Shown here piece after piece: positions 33,608-42,384 of a stretch of DNA of 64,000 bases (positions are counted from its first letter, which is position 1; every line of letters starts with the position of its first letter). A program made the translations under genes and the position numbers. The stretch spans positions 39,975 through 103,974 of the forward strand of contig JAFUTH010000013.1 of assembly GCA_017484285.1 (NCBI GenBank), read 5' to 3'. The stretch comes from Treponema sp. Its GTDB lineage: Bacteria > Spirochaetota > Spirochaetia > Treponematales > Treponemataceae. Under the pieces are notes generated by a model. That model was not told the DNA's origin. It did no database searches and saw nothing but the letters and a program-made list of their open reading frames with translations.

Positions 33608-34327
33608 TTACGACAAAATCGAGAATCCGAGCGACTTGATGTCCTTTGCAAAAGTCAGCACCGTGTCCTGACTTCCCTGCATCGGCGTTTTTCCCATGCC
33701 GCCGAGCTTTTCAATCACGCTGTTCGGCGTGGTGATGATGTCGCAGCCGAGCTCGTCAGCCTGCATGACATTGTAAACCTCGCGCGTAGAAGCCCAGAGG
33801 CTCATCGTGCCAGGCTTTGTCTTGCAGATGCGCACCGTGTCTTTGATGACAGGAATCGGGTCGTTACCCGTGTCGGCGAGGCGACCTGCAAACACGGAAA
33901 TGATGTTCTTGGTGCCCGGCGCGAATGCGTCAACGGCTTCCTGCACCTGCTCCGCGGTGAAAATCGCCGTCACATTGAGCTGGATGCCCTGTGCGGAAAG
34001 TTTTTTGATGAGCGGGGCAGTGCTCGTCATGTCGGTGAGCATAATCGGAATCTTTACGAACACATTTTTTCCGAGCGCGGCGATGACTTTTGCTTCTTTT
34101 TCCATCGTGTCGAAGTCGTCTCCGAACACCTCAAACGAAAGCGGCAGGTCGGGAATCGCCTTCACCACGTCCTTCGCAAAAGAAACATAGTCCTTTACGC
34201 CCGCTTTTTTCATCAGACTGGGGTTCGTCGTGAATCCCTTTACATAGCCTGAGGCGTACATCGCCTTCATGCCTTCAATGTCCGCGCCGTCAGCGTAGAC
34301 CGCAACCTTCAAATCTTTGAATGTCAT
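33608..34327 (-). CDS. Transaldolase-family enzyme
   Basis: A 239-residue TIM-barrel protein of the short transaldolase / fructose-6-phosphate aldolase group. The Schiff-base Lys lies in VFVKIPIM, with GFTTNPSLM and LNVTAIFTAEQ as family motifs, and SVFAGRLADTGNDP corresponds to the phosphate-binding loop. It is last in the arabinose operon, after araD, where it would connect xylulose 5-phosphate with glycolysis through the non-oxidative pentose pathway. AAGGAGA precedes the ATG. True transaldolase activity rather than F6P aldolase is inferred from context only. Confidence 0.88.
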   Translation of the reverse strand: MTFKDLKVAVYADGADIEGMKAMYASGYVKGFTTNPSLMKKAGVKDYVSFAKDVVKAIPDLPLSFEVFGDDFDTMEKEAKVIAALGKNVFVKIPIMLTDMTSTAPLIKKLSAQGIQLNVTAIFTAEQVQEAVDAFAPGTKNIISVFAGRLADTGNDPIPVIKDTVRICKTKPGTMSLWASTREVYNVMQADELGCDIITTPNSVIEKLGGMGKTPMQGSQDTVLTFAKDIKSLGFSILS

Positions 34328-34344
34328 ATATATCTCCTTAAAAA

Positions 34345-35064
34345 TTACTTTTTCTGCCCGTAGTAGGCATTGGGGCCGTGCTTGCGCTGATAGTGCTTGT
34401 CGATGATGTATGCGGGCAGCGGCGTGGCGGCAGGGTTAATCTGCACGGTGGCAAGCGCCATCTTCGCCACTTCTTCAAGCACCGCCGCGTTGTACACGGC
34501 TTTGTCGGCGTTCGCGCCCCAGGTGAACGGGCCATGACCTGCCACCAAGACCATCGTCGTTTCGGCGGGATTCAAGCCCTCATCGGCAAAATGCTTTACG
34601 ATGAGATTTCCCGTCTCAAGCTCGTAGTTCCGTGTGAGCGCGTCCTTTGTGATGTAGGGCGTGCACGGAACGGCGGTCTGAATGTGGTCGGCGTGGGTTG
34701 TGCCGAAGAGCGGAATCGGTCGCTGGGATTGCGCCCATGCCACCGCGTAGGGTGAGTGCGTGTGCACGATGCCGCCGATGTTCGCACCGCCTTTTTTTGC
34801 CCATTCCTTGTAGAGCACGCAATGGGTCGCGGTGTCCGAGGACGGGTTCAAGTCGCCTTCCACGACCTTTCCGTCAAGGTCAACGATGACCATGCTGTCT
34901 ACCGTCAGCTCAGGGTAGGCGACTCCCGACGGTTTTATGGCAAACACGCCCTTGTCCGCGTCAAACGCCGATACATTTCCCCAGGTGTAAATCGCAAGCT
35001 TTTGCGCGGGAATCTGCATGTTCGCCTCATACGCCTGTTCTTTTAATGTCTGATATGCGCTCAT
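34345..35064 (-). CDS. araD: L-ribulose-5-phosphate 4-epimerase
   Basis: A 239-residue class II aldolase-fold enzyme converting L-ribulose 5-phosphate to D-xylulose 5-phosphate. TWGNVSAFD and IKPSGVAYPELT bind the substrate phosphate. Metal-binding His residues lie in GGIVHTHSPYA and VLVAGHGPFTWG. Tail residues HYQRKHGPNAYYGQ are typical of AraD. It lies between araA and the transaldolase gene with an AGGAG site, 9 nt after araA. Confidence 0.95.
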   Translation of the reverse strand: MSAYQTLKEQAYEANMQIPAQKLAIYTWGNVSAFDADKGVFAIKPSGVAYPELTVDSMVIVDLDGKVVEGDLNPSSDTATHCVLYKEWAKKGGANIGGIVHTHSPYAVAWAQSQRPIPLFGTTHADHIQTAVPCTPYITKDALTRNYELETGNLIVKHFADEGLNPAETTMVLVAGHGPFTWGANADKAVYNAAVLEEVAKMALATVQINPAATPLPAYIIDKHYQRKHGPNAYYGQKK

Positions 35065-35073
35065 GTTCCGCTC

Positions 35074-36594
35074 CTAACGCTTTGCGTTCCAGTATGCCGC
35101 GTTCCATCGCAATTCATTGCGAATTTGCGGAATCGTCGTGCTCTTGTCGATTGCGACGCACTCAATGCCGACCATCTCGCTCCAATCGCGGAGCATGTCC
35201 GTGGTGACGATGTTTGAAAATGCGGTGTGGTGTCCGCCGCCAGCCAAAATCCACGCTTCGGCAGAAGTCTGCAAGTTCGGGTAGGGCTGCCAGAGCATTC
35301 GCGCCACGGGGAGCTTGGGAAGCGGGGCTTCGGGCGGAATCACATTGATTTCGTTCACGACGCAGCGGAAGCGCGTTCCCATGTCAACCACGGCGGCAAC
35401 CAAGCCTTCGCCTTCGAGCGTGTTGAAGACCATGCGGGCAGGCGGCTCGCGGTCGCCGATTCCGAGGTGGTGCACTTCGATTTTCGGCTTGGAGACGGCG
35501 ATTTCGGGGTCAACTTCGAGCATGTGGCTTCCCATGTTCGCTTCCTTGCCTTTGACGAGGTTGTAGGTGTAGTCTTCCATGAAAGCGTTGCCTTTTTTAC
35601 CCGCGACGGTCTGACCTGCCGTCATCGCCTTGAAGGTGCGGACGAGCGCAGAGGTCTTCCAGTCGCCTTCCGCGCCGAATCCGTAGCCGTCAGCAAGCAG
35701 ACGCTGGATTGCAAGACCCGGCAGCTGCTTCATGCCGTGCAAGTCCTGGAAGTTCGTGCAGAGTGCTTTTCCGTCCTTGTCTTTGAGGAAGCGGCGGAGC
35801 GCGATTTCGATTTTCGCCTGCTCCTTAATCTGACCGACGATAAAGTCCTTGTCAAAGCCGTTTCCCGTGTTGAAGTTGATTTCGTACTTCTGGTTGTACT
35901 CGTCGTAAAGCGCGTCGATGTCGCCCTGAGAAACCTCGTTCATGTAGGCAACGAGGTCGCCGATGCCGTAGTAGGGCACACTCCAGCCAAATTTAATCAT
36001 CGCCTCGACTTTGTCGCCGTCAGTCACGGCAACTTCGCGCATGTTGTCGCCGAAGCGGATAACGCGGAGTGTCTTTCCGTCAGCTACGGCGCGGGCAACG
36101 CGCATCCAGTCGGCAATGCGGCTCTGTGTGCATTCGTCCTGCCAGTGCCCGCAGATAACCTTGCGCGGCAAGTCCATTCTGCTCGTGATGAAGCCGAATT
36201 CGCGGTCGCCGTGCGCGCTCTGGTTCAAGTTCATAAAGTCCATGTCCATCGTGGCATACGGGATTTCCACGTTGAACTGCGTGTTGAGCTGCAAGAGCGG
36301 CTTTTTGTAGGCGTTCAAGCCGCGAATCCACATCTTTGCCGGGCTGAATGTGTGGCACCAGACGATGACGCCCGCGCATTTGTCGTCCGCGTTCGCCTGT
36401 TCAAGCGTTTTGTGGATTGACTCAGGCGTCAAAAGCGTCTCTTTCCACACGAGCTTTGCAGGCAGTCCCGCTTTTTCGTTCAGTTCCTCAACCATCTTTT
36501 TTGAATTGATGGCAACCTGTTTCAAGGTGTCCTCGCCGTAAAGATCTTGACTTCCCGTAAGGAACCAGAATTCGTATTCGTCCAATCCAATCAT
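35074..36594 (-). CDS. araA: L-arabinose isomerase
   Basis: A 506-residue enzyme of full AraA length, converting L-arabinose to L-ribulose. Diagnostic stretches are YEFWFLTGSQDLYGE at the N-terminus, VIVWCHTFSPAKMWI, LQNTQFN-like LLQLNTQFNVEIP, GYGFGAEGDWKTSALVR and MLEVDPEIA near the metal site; the last His-rich segment is AGGGHHTAFS. GGAGGAA precedes the ATG. The gap to araB upstream contains an elaborate inverted repeat, so araA expression may be tuned separately. Confidence 0.97.
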   Translation of the reverse strand: MIGLDEYEFWFLTGSQDLYGEDTLKQVAINSKKMVEELNEKAGLPAKLVWKETLLTPESIHKTLEQANADDKCAGVIVWCHTFSPAKMWIRGLNAYKKPLLQLNTQFNVEIPYATMDMDFMNLNQSAHGDREFGFITSRMDLPRKVICGHWQDECTQSRIADWMRVARAVADGKTLRVIRFGDNMREVAVTDGDKVEAMIKFGWSVPYYGIGDLVAYMNEVSQGDIDALYDEYNQKYEINFNTGNGFDKDFIVGQIKEQAKIEIALRRFLKDKDGKALCTNFQDLHGMKQLPGLAIQRLLADGYGFGAEGDWKTSALVRTFKAMTAGQTVAGKKGNAFMEDYTYNLVKGKEANMGSHMLEVDPEIAVSKPKIEVHHLGIGDREPPARMVFNTLEGEGLVAAVVDMGTRFRCVVNEINVIPPEAPLPKLPVARMLWQPYPNLQTSAEAWILAGGGHHTAFSNIVTTDMLRDWSEMVGIECVAIDKSTTIPQIRNELRWNAAYWNAKR

Positions 36595-36624
36595 TTTTAT
36601 TCCTCCAGATTGATGTTTTTTATT

Positions 36625-36699
36625 GTCACACGGATTGGAAATCGCTAACGCGATTTCTTTTTTTTGGATTTTGCGTTAGCAAAATCGAATCAGTGTGAC
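36625..36699. repeat. Nested inverted repeat between araB and araA
   Basis: Outer arms GTCACACGGATT (36625-36636) and AATCAGTGTGAC (36688-36699) match at 11 of 12 positions. Inside are two 8-bp hairpins: GAAATCGC/GCGATTTC (loop TAAC) and GATTTTGC/GCAAAATC (loop GTTA). The two loops are complementary to each other. It can fold as a three-way junction in RNA or a cruciform in DNA. Confidence 0.8.
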
Positions 36700-36705
36700 G
36701 CTCTT

Positions 36706-38307
36706 TTACTCAATATTTTCTATCGCCGTGCGTTCAATCGCAAGGCCTTTCGTGTAGCGGGCGAAGAAGGCGTTGAAGCCTTCAACATCGTCCTGCTTGG
36801 GCGCGACGGTGGTCTTTTTGCTTTGCGCGAACACGCTCTTTTCAAGCCATTCGGCGAGCGGTGCGCCGTTGCCGTTCACGAGGTATGAGGCGAGCAGCGC
36901 CATGCCCCACGGCCCGCCTTCGCCCGCCGTCTCCAGCGCGGAAACGGGCGTGTGGAGCGCGGCTGACATAATCGCCAAGCCCACTTCCGCCGTCTTAAAG
37001 AAGCCGCCGTGCCCTGTGAGACTGTCGATTTTGACCGCTTCTTTGTCAAAGAGAATGTCCATGCCCGTGCGGAGCGCACCGAGGGCGGTGCAGAGCTGAG
37101 CGCGAATAAAGTTCGCCATCGTAAAGTTTGCGTGCTGTGTGCGCACGAAAAGCGCGCGTCCTTCTGAAAGACCCGTGATGCTTTCGCCAGAAAGATAGTT
37201 GAACGGAAGCAAGCCGCCGCAGTCTTTGTCACCTGAGAGCGCGCTTTTGAGCAATGTTCCGTAGAGCGTGCCTTTGTCCACCGTGCCGCCCGTGGCTTTG
37301 ATTACTTCGTCGAAGAGAGAAACCCAGTGGTCGAACTCGCCCATGCAGTTGTTCGCGTGCGCCATTGCCACAAGCGCGCCATCGGGCGTGGTCACAAGGT
37401 CAATCAAGCCGTTGTAGGCTTTGCTCAAATCTTTTTCAAGCACGACCATTGCGAACACCGAAGTGCCCGCCGAGACATTGCCCGTGCGCTTTGCCACGCT
37501 GTTGGTCGCCGTCATGCCCGTGCCCGCATCTCCTTCTGGAGGAGCCATGCGCGCGCCCGCTTCAAGGTCGCCGGCAGGGTCGAGCAATTTTGCGCCGTCA
37601 GCAGTGACGCTTCCCGCGTCCTCGCCTGCAAGGAGCACTTTCGGAAACAGGTCGGCGAGTTTCCAGCCGAATTTTTTGTCTGCCACAAGCGTGTCAAATT
37701 TAGCGATAAAATCCTTGTTGAAGCCTTTTGTGCTTGTGTCAATCGGGAACATACCCGAAGCGTCGCCAATGCCGAGCACTTTCTTTCCCGTAAGCTTCCA
37801 ATGGATAAAGCCCGCGAGCGTGGTGAAGAACGCCACATCCTTTACATGCGGCTCATTGTTCAAAATCGCCTGATATAGGTGCGAGATGCTCCAGCGTTCG
37901 GGAATCGGGTAGCCGAAGAGCGCTGAAAGCTGTTCCGAAGCCGCGCCCGTAATTGTGTTGCGCCAAGTGCGGAAGGGCACGAGCAATGTGTCGTCTTTTC
38001 CGAAGGCAAGGTAGCCGTGCATCATCGCCGAGATTCCGAGCGCGCGGAGCTTTTTGAGCGTGACGCCGTATTTTTCTTTTACATCGAGCTTTAAGTCCGC
38101 GTAGGCAGACTGCAAGCCAGCAATGATTTCTGCTTCTGAATACGTCCAAATGCCGTCAACGAGGGAATTTTCCCAGGTGTGGCTTCCCTGCGCGACGGGG
38201 GCATTGTCGCTTGCAATCAGCACGGCTTTAATGCGCGTTGAGCCGAACTCAATGCCGACAATCGCGCTTCCCGATTCGATTTCGCTTTTAATCGCTTCTG
38301 TTGTCAT
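36706..38307 (-). CDS. araB: FGGY-family kinase, probable ribulokinase
   Basis: A 533-residue carbohydrate kinase of the FGGY family. The N-terminal ATPase motif is IVGIEFGSTRIKAVLI. The first half has YLAFGKDDTLLVPFRTWRNT and a substrate loop; the second half has GNVSAGTSVFAM, SLTGHGGFFKTAEVGLAIMSAAL and ETAGEGGPWGMALLASYL. Position between the GH51 genes and araA indicates phosphorylation of L-ribulose (inference; xylulokinases share the fold). Start set at ATG 38307, which has TAGGAGC upstream; a longer frame from 38349 would run into the preceding GH51 gene. Confidence 0.88.
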   Translation of the reverse strand: MTTEAIKSEIESGSAIVGIEFGSTRIKAVLIASDNAPVAQGSHTWENSLVDGIWTYSEAEIIAGLQSAYADLKLDVKEKYGVTLKKLRALGISAMMHGYLAFGKDDTLLVPFRTWRNTITGAASEQLSALFGYPIPERWSISHLYQAILNNEPHVKDVAFFTTLAGFIHWKLTGKKVLGIGDASGMFPIDTSTKGFNKDFIAKFDTLVADKKFGWKLADLFPKVLLAGEDAGSVTADGAKLLDPAGDLEAGARMAPPEGDAGTGMTATNSVAKRTGNVSAGTSVFAMVVLEKDLSKAYNGLIDLVTTPDGALVAMAHANNCMGEFDHWVSLFDEVIKATGGTVDKGTLYGTLLKSALSGDKDCGGLLPFNYLSGESITGLSEGRALFVRTQHANFTMANFIRAQLCTALGALRTGMDILFDKEAVKIDSLTGHGGFFKTAEVGLAIMSAALHTPVSALETAGEGGPWGMALLASYLVNGNGAPLAEWLEKSVFAQSKKTTVAPKQDDVEGFNAFFARYTKGLAIERTAIENIE

Positions 38308-38315
38308 ATATGCTC

Positions 38316-39809
38316 CTATTTTTTTACTTTGAACCGTAATACATTCCATGACGCTGCTTTGAGATTCACGGTGTATATATTATTTTCACTCTGATTGAGC
38401 GGAATTGCAACTGATTTTACATTCTCTGGCTCTTCGAGCGAATTTTTTGCGCTCAAATTGCTGCCGCTCAATTCGGTGCGGAAAATCATCTCGGTTTTGC
38501 CGAATGAAGAAAGGTCGATTTCAGTTTCTGCACTTTCAGTTTTGTTCGTGTTCAGAGCGAACACGCTCACTTCGTCATTTTCTTCGTTGTAAATCGTGCT
38601 GAAAATGACTGCGGGAACTTCGCCGTATTCTTTCGTGACTTTGTTCGGTGTTTTTACAATCGGCGTTAAGACCGTGCCACGACCGTACAGAGACACATCA
38701 CGGAACGGGAAATAAATCGCCTGTTTGTACGCGCCTTTTTCGGGTTCAGTGAAAATCGGAGCGATTACATTTATGAGTTGTGCCAAGCACGCCACTTTTA
38801 CGCGGTCAGCGTGATTCAAAAGCGTAATCGCCATGCCGCCGAATGTGAGCGCGTCAAGAAGAGAGTAGTGGTCTTCAAGAATTCTGGGGGCTTCAATCCA
38901 CGGGTGCGGCTCGCTCTTACTCTGATACCAAATGTTCCATTCATCGAATGAAAGGTACATCGTCTTTTTGCTTCGTTTGAGTGCCTTCACATAATCGCAG
39001 GTCGCGACGCTCGTTTTGATGAACTGCTCCATGTCGTAGAACGAAGCGAGGAAGTCATCGTCATCGCCCTTGTTTTCAAAATAGCGGTGAATCGAAATGT
39101 AATCGGCAAGGTCGTAGGTGTGTTCAAGCACGATTCGGTCCCATTCAGGGTAGGTGGGCATTCCGCTTGAAGCACTTCCGCACACAATCGTCTGAATCGA
39201 CTCGTCAGTCCACTTCATCAGTTTGATTGCTTCCCGCGCCTTTTTTCCGTAATCGACCGCATCCAAATGGCAGATTTGCCACGGTCCGTCCATTTCGTTA
39301 CCCACGCACCAATATTTGATGTTGTGCGGCTCTTTGTGACCGTTTTTGATTCTGAGGTCGCTCCATGCCGTTCCGCTCGGAAAATTGCAATATTCGACCA
39401 TATCAGCCGCGTCTTGAATCGTGCCCGTTCCCATGTTTACGGCAGCCATGACATCAGTGCCCGCTTTTTTTGCCCAGTCAACAAAATCATCGATTCCGAC
39501 TTGATTTGTTTCGATGGTGTGCCATGCGCGGTCAAGGCGAACGGGTCGGCTTTCACGCGGACCGATTCCGTCCTTCCAGTTGTAGCCCGAAAGAAAATTG
39601 CCGCCCGGATAGCGCACAAGCCCTACGCGCAAATCTTTTACCAATTCAATGACATCACTTCGGAATCCTTGCTCATCGGCGGTTTTGTGCCCCGGCTCGT
39701 AAATGCCCGTGTACACGGCGCGCCCCAAGTGCTCGATAAATGAGCTGAACAACTTGTTATCGACCGTGCCAGCCGTAAAATCTTTTACAATAGTAATTTT
39801 CGCTTTCAT
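38316..39809 (-). CDS. GH51 alpha-L-arabinofuranosidase, paralogue B
   Basis: A 497-residue cytosolic GH51 enzyme: TIM barrel then C-terminal beta-sandwich. Acid/base Glu172 lies in VGNEMDGPW and nucleophile Glu290 in SFDEWNIWY. LVRYPGGNFLSGYNWKDGIGP is the family signature. It splits terminal alpha-L-arabinofuranose from oligosaccharides. Start set at ATG 39809 (AGGGG upstream, 7 nt after the previous stop). It is second gene of the operon and only distantly similar to the first GH51, suggesting different linkage preference. Confidence 0.93.
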   Translation of the reverse strand: MKAKITIVKDFTAGTVDNKLFSSFIEHLGRAVYTGIYEPGHKTADEQGFRSDVIELVKDLRVGLVRYPGGNFLSGYNWKDGIGPRESRPVRLDRAWHTIETNQVGIDDFVDWAKKAGTDVMAAVNMGTGTIQDAADMVEYCNFPSGTAWSDLRIKNGHKEPHNIKYWCVGNEMDGPWQICHLDAVDYGKKAREAIKLMKWTDESIQTIVCGSASSGMPTYPEWDRIVLEHTYDLADYISIHRYFENKGDDDDFLASFYDMEQFIKTSVATCDYVKALKRSKKTMYLSFDEWNIWYQSKSEPHPWIEAPRILEDHYSLLDALTFGGMAITLLNHADRVKVACLAQLINVIAPIFTEPEKGAYKQAIYFPFRDVSLYGRGTVLTPIVKTPNKVTKEYGEVPAVIFSTIYNEENDEVSVFALNTNKTESAETEIDLSSFGKTEMIFRTELSGSNLSAKNSLEEPENVKSVAIPLNQSENNIYTVNLKAASWNVLRFKVKK

Positions 39810-39816
39810 AAGACCC

Positions 39817-41373
39817 CTATGCCAACACAGTGACTGCCGCAACAGCGTGCGCAGGAAGTTGGATTGAAACCGTCTCGCCGTCAATGACTTTTACCGCGAG
39901 CGTTTTTTCGGTTACGGCATCGCCCTTTTCAAAGGTGTTGATGGTGTCCATTTTTTCGCCCGTGACGACTGTTGCCGTTGCACTTGCGATTTTACCGTCA
40001 AGATGCGCGAGTTTGATTTCGATTTCTTTTGAAGAATCTGCATCGGCATTTGCCACCGTGACGAGATATTGTTTTTTCGCGTTTGAATGTGCGGGTGCGT
40101 CCTTTTCTGAAGCCGAAACGCTCAATCCCGGAACAGTGACATTTTCGTTTCGCTGGATTCCGCGAAGGCTTGCGTTGTAATCAGGAACATCGTTCACGCC
40201 GCAATAAGAATACGCCGCGCTTGTGCCGAGCAAGGTCGCGCCCTGATGCCCCTTGTACTGATGAAGGACGTGCCATGTCGGAGTGAGCACGATTTTGTCG
40301 CCCTCGGTGAGCACGGGTGACTGCAAGACATTGACCGCCTGAGCCAAATTCGCCACGCGCACGCGGTCAGAGTGATTATTGAAGATGTTGAGCGTGATTC
40401 CTGCAACAACGGCATCGCACACAGAATTGTCCTGCTGCAAAAAGCCCGGATTTGTGCCTTCTTTTGGTGCGAACCAGTTGCCCCATTCATCGACGACCAT
40501 TGCAATGCGCTTGTCGGGGTCGTATTTGTCCATAATTTCACCGTGACGGCGGATAAGTTCGTCCATGCGCCACGCATTTCGCATGATTCTGTACCAGCCT
40601 TCTTTGGTGAAGCCAGTCGCGGGCTTTTTTTCTTCCCAGCGGTATTCGTAGCTGTAGTAGTGGAGCGAAAGACCGTCCATGAGCCAATGCGCGTTTCGCA
40701 TGAGCACTTCCGTCCAGTTGTAGTCGTCTACATTCGCGCCACCCGCGATTTTGAAGATTTTGTTTTCGCCATACTGACGCACGAAAGTCTGATAGCGGCG
40801 GTACAAATCGGCGTAGTATTCAGGGCGCATATTTCCGCCGCCGCCCCAGTTTTCGTTGCCCACGCCGAAGTAGTCGAGTTTCCACGGCTCTTTGCGACCG
40901 TTTGACGCGCGCAATTTTGACATGGGGCTTTCGCCTGAGAAGGTGATGTATTCAATCCATTCGTCCATTTCTTGAATTGAACCGCTTCCCACATTTCCGC
41001 ACACATAGGGCTTGCAACCGAGTTCGTCACACAGGCCGAAAAATTCGTGCGTGCCAAAAGAATTGTCTTCGGTAACGCCACCCCAGTTCGTGTTGACCAT
41101 GCGTTTTCGGTTTTCTTTGGGGCCGATTCCGTCTTTCCAGTGGTATTCGTCAGCAAAAAGACCGCCCGGCCAGCGCAAATTCGGAATGTCGAGTTCTTTG
41201 AACGCTTCGACAACGGCTTTGTTATATCCATGAATATTCGGAATGGGCGAATCCTTGCCGACCCAGAATCCGCCGTAAATACAATGCCCTAAATGCTCTG
41301 AAAAATGACCGTAAATGTCGCGGCTGATGATCGATTTTTTGTTTTTTGTATCAACAATTATTGATTCTTTCAT
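39817..41373 (-). CDS. GH51 alpha-L-arabinofuranosidase, paralogue A
   Basis: A 518-residue cytosolic GH51 enzyme. Acid/base Glu174 lies in GVGNENWGGGG and nucleophile Glu296 in VVDEWGNWF. YGHFSEHLGHCIYGGFWVG and LRWPGGLFADEYHWKDGIGP are family signatures. The GNENWGGGG loop marks a different branch of GH51 from its neighbour. It is first gene of the GH51-GH51-araB-araA-araD-transaldolase operon, with AAGGAA upstream, under a promoter with the tandem operator. Confidence 0.94.
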   Translation of the reverse strand: MKESIIVDTKNKKSIISRDIYGHFSEHLGHCIYGGFWVGKDSPIPNIHGYNKAVVEAFKELDIPNLRWPGGLFADEYHWKDGIGPKENRKRMVNTNWGGVTEDNSFGTHEFFGLCDELGCKPYVCGNVGSGSIQEMDEWIEYITFSGESPMSKLRASNGRKEPWKLDYFGVGNENWGGGGNMRPEYYADLYRRYQTFVRQYGENKIFKIAGGANVDDYNWTEVLMRNAHWLMDGLSLHYYSYEYRWEEKKPATGFTKEGWYRIMRNAWRMDELIRRHGEIMDKYDPDKRIAMVVDEWGNWFAPKEGTNPGFLQQDNSVCDAVVAGITLNIFNNHSDRVRVANLAQAVNVLQSPVLTEGDKIVLTPTWHVLHQYKGHQGATLLGTSAAYSYCGVNDVPDYNASLRGIQRNENVTVPGLSVSASEKDAPAHSNAKKQYLVTVANADADSSKEIEIKLAHLDGKIASATATVVTGEKMDTINTFEKGDAVTEKTLAVKVIDGETVSIQLPAHAVAAVTVLA

Positions 41374-41417
41374 ACATTTTTCCTTACTTTGGTGTGATTT
41401 TTTCTCTCTATGATTCT

Positions 41418-41490
41418 ATAATACAAGTGGTATTTTGAATTTGCAAGAAATATATCAAGAATTCTTGAAAAAAATCGGAAATTCTTGTTA
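41418..41490 (-). promoter_or_regulatory. Promoter with tandem operator, GH51-ara operon
   Basis: On the minus strand CAAGAATT occurs at 41487-41480 and again at 41467-41460, 20 bp apart. The six-base site TTTCAA ending in the second copy begins 24 bp before TTGCAA (41446-41441), then a 17-bp spacer and TATTAT (41423-41418). The proximal copy overlaps a perfect CAAGAATTCTTG palindrome. Confidence 0.6.
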
Positions 41491-41585
41491 TAAATAATAA
41501 AAGACACGCAGTAGTCTTTCAAACGACTTCCATTGAGTTTTTTGCCTGTTTTGGCACGATACTAGGGTAGGAGCATTGAAGAAAT

Positions 41586-42350
41586 ATGATTTACTTTATC
41601 GGCGCGGGACCGGGGGCAACAGACTTAATCACAGTGCGCGGGCAAAAATTGCTTGAGGAAGCAGATGTGGTGATTTACGCTGGCTCGCTTGTGAACAAAG
41701 AATTGCTCGAAAGTTGCAAAGATGATGCAGAAATATATAACAGCGCGGAAATGACGCTTGAAGAAGTGCTTGAAGTGATGAAAAAAGCCAAAAAAAACGG
41801 GCAAGTCACCGTCCGCTTGCACACGGGCGACCCGAGTTTGTACGGCGCAATCCGCGAGCAGATGGACGCGCTCGACGCACTCGGAATCGCGTACGAATCT
41901 GTTCCGGGGGTGAGTTCGTTCTGTGGCGCGGCGGCGAGTTTGAATCTTGAATACACGCTTCCCGATGTTTCGCAAACGGTGATTATCACGCGCCTTGAAG
42001 GTCGGACGAGCGTGCCCGAAAAAGAACAGCTCCGCTCGCTCGCAAGCCACAATACGACGCTCGTGCTTTTTTTGAGTTCGGGCATGACGGAAAAAGTGCA
42101 GGCGGAATTGCTCGAAGCGGGGCTTTCCCCCGAAACGCCGGTCGCAATCGTATACAAGGCGACTTGGAGCGATGAAAAACGCGTTGTTTGCACGGTCGCG
42201 ACCCTCGCAGAATCGGCAAAAGCGGCAGGAATTTCCAAAACTGCGCTCATCATTGTGGGCGATGTGGTCTCGCACACGAAGTATTCGCGCTCAAAACTCT
42301 ACGACCCGACTTTCACGACGGAATTTCGGAAAGGGAAAAACTCTCAGTAG
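41586..42350 (+). CDS. cbiF: Cobalt-precorrin-4 C11-methyltransferase
   Basis: A 254-residue tetrapyrrole methylase that adds the C11 methyl group during corrin synthesis using S-adenosylmethionine. The N-terminal FIGAGPGATDLITVRG is the family signature; VVIYAGSLVN, GDPSLYGAIREQ and YESVPGVSSFCGAAASL are CbiF/CobM-specific. Presence of cbiG and cbiH nearby points to the anaerobic pathway, so cbiF is preferred over cobM. The TAGGAG site is 12 nt before ATG, a little long. It starts the plus-strand half of the window, diverging from the arabinose operon. Confidence 0.94.
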   Translation: MIYFIGAGPGATDLITVRGQKLLEEADVVIYAGSLVNKELLESCKDDAEIYNSAEMTLEEVLEVMKKAKKNGQVTVRLHTGDPSLYGAIREQMDALDALGIAYESVPGVSSFCGAAASLNLEYTLPDVSQTVIITRLEGRTSVPEKEQLRSLASHNTTLVLFLSSGMTEKVQAELLEAGLSPETPVAIVYKATWSDEKRVVCTVATLAESAKAAGISKTALIIVGDVVSHTKYSRSKLYDPTFTTEFRKGKNSQ

Positions 42351-42373
42351 AAAATCTTCTCTCATACTGATAC

Positions 42374-42379
42374 TATAAT
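42374..42379 (+). promoter_or_regulatory. -10 box before MATE gene
   Basis: TATAAT lies 5 nt (CTTCT) before ATG 42385, with no ribosome site. This suggests leaderless transcription of the exporter separate from cbiF. Confidence 0.45.
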
Positions 42380-42384
42380 CTTCT

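Noticed and set aside
35227..36420. 397-codon plus-strand open frame opposite araA
   Set aside because: It is antisense to a gene with full AraA signatures; its composition is that of a reversed GC-rich gene and it has no start signals.
41545..41570. TTGGCAC near 41551, resembling half of a sigma-54 promoter
   Set aside because: The -12 element (TTGC at the right spacing) is absent.
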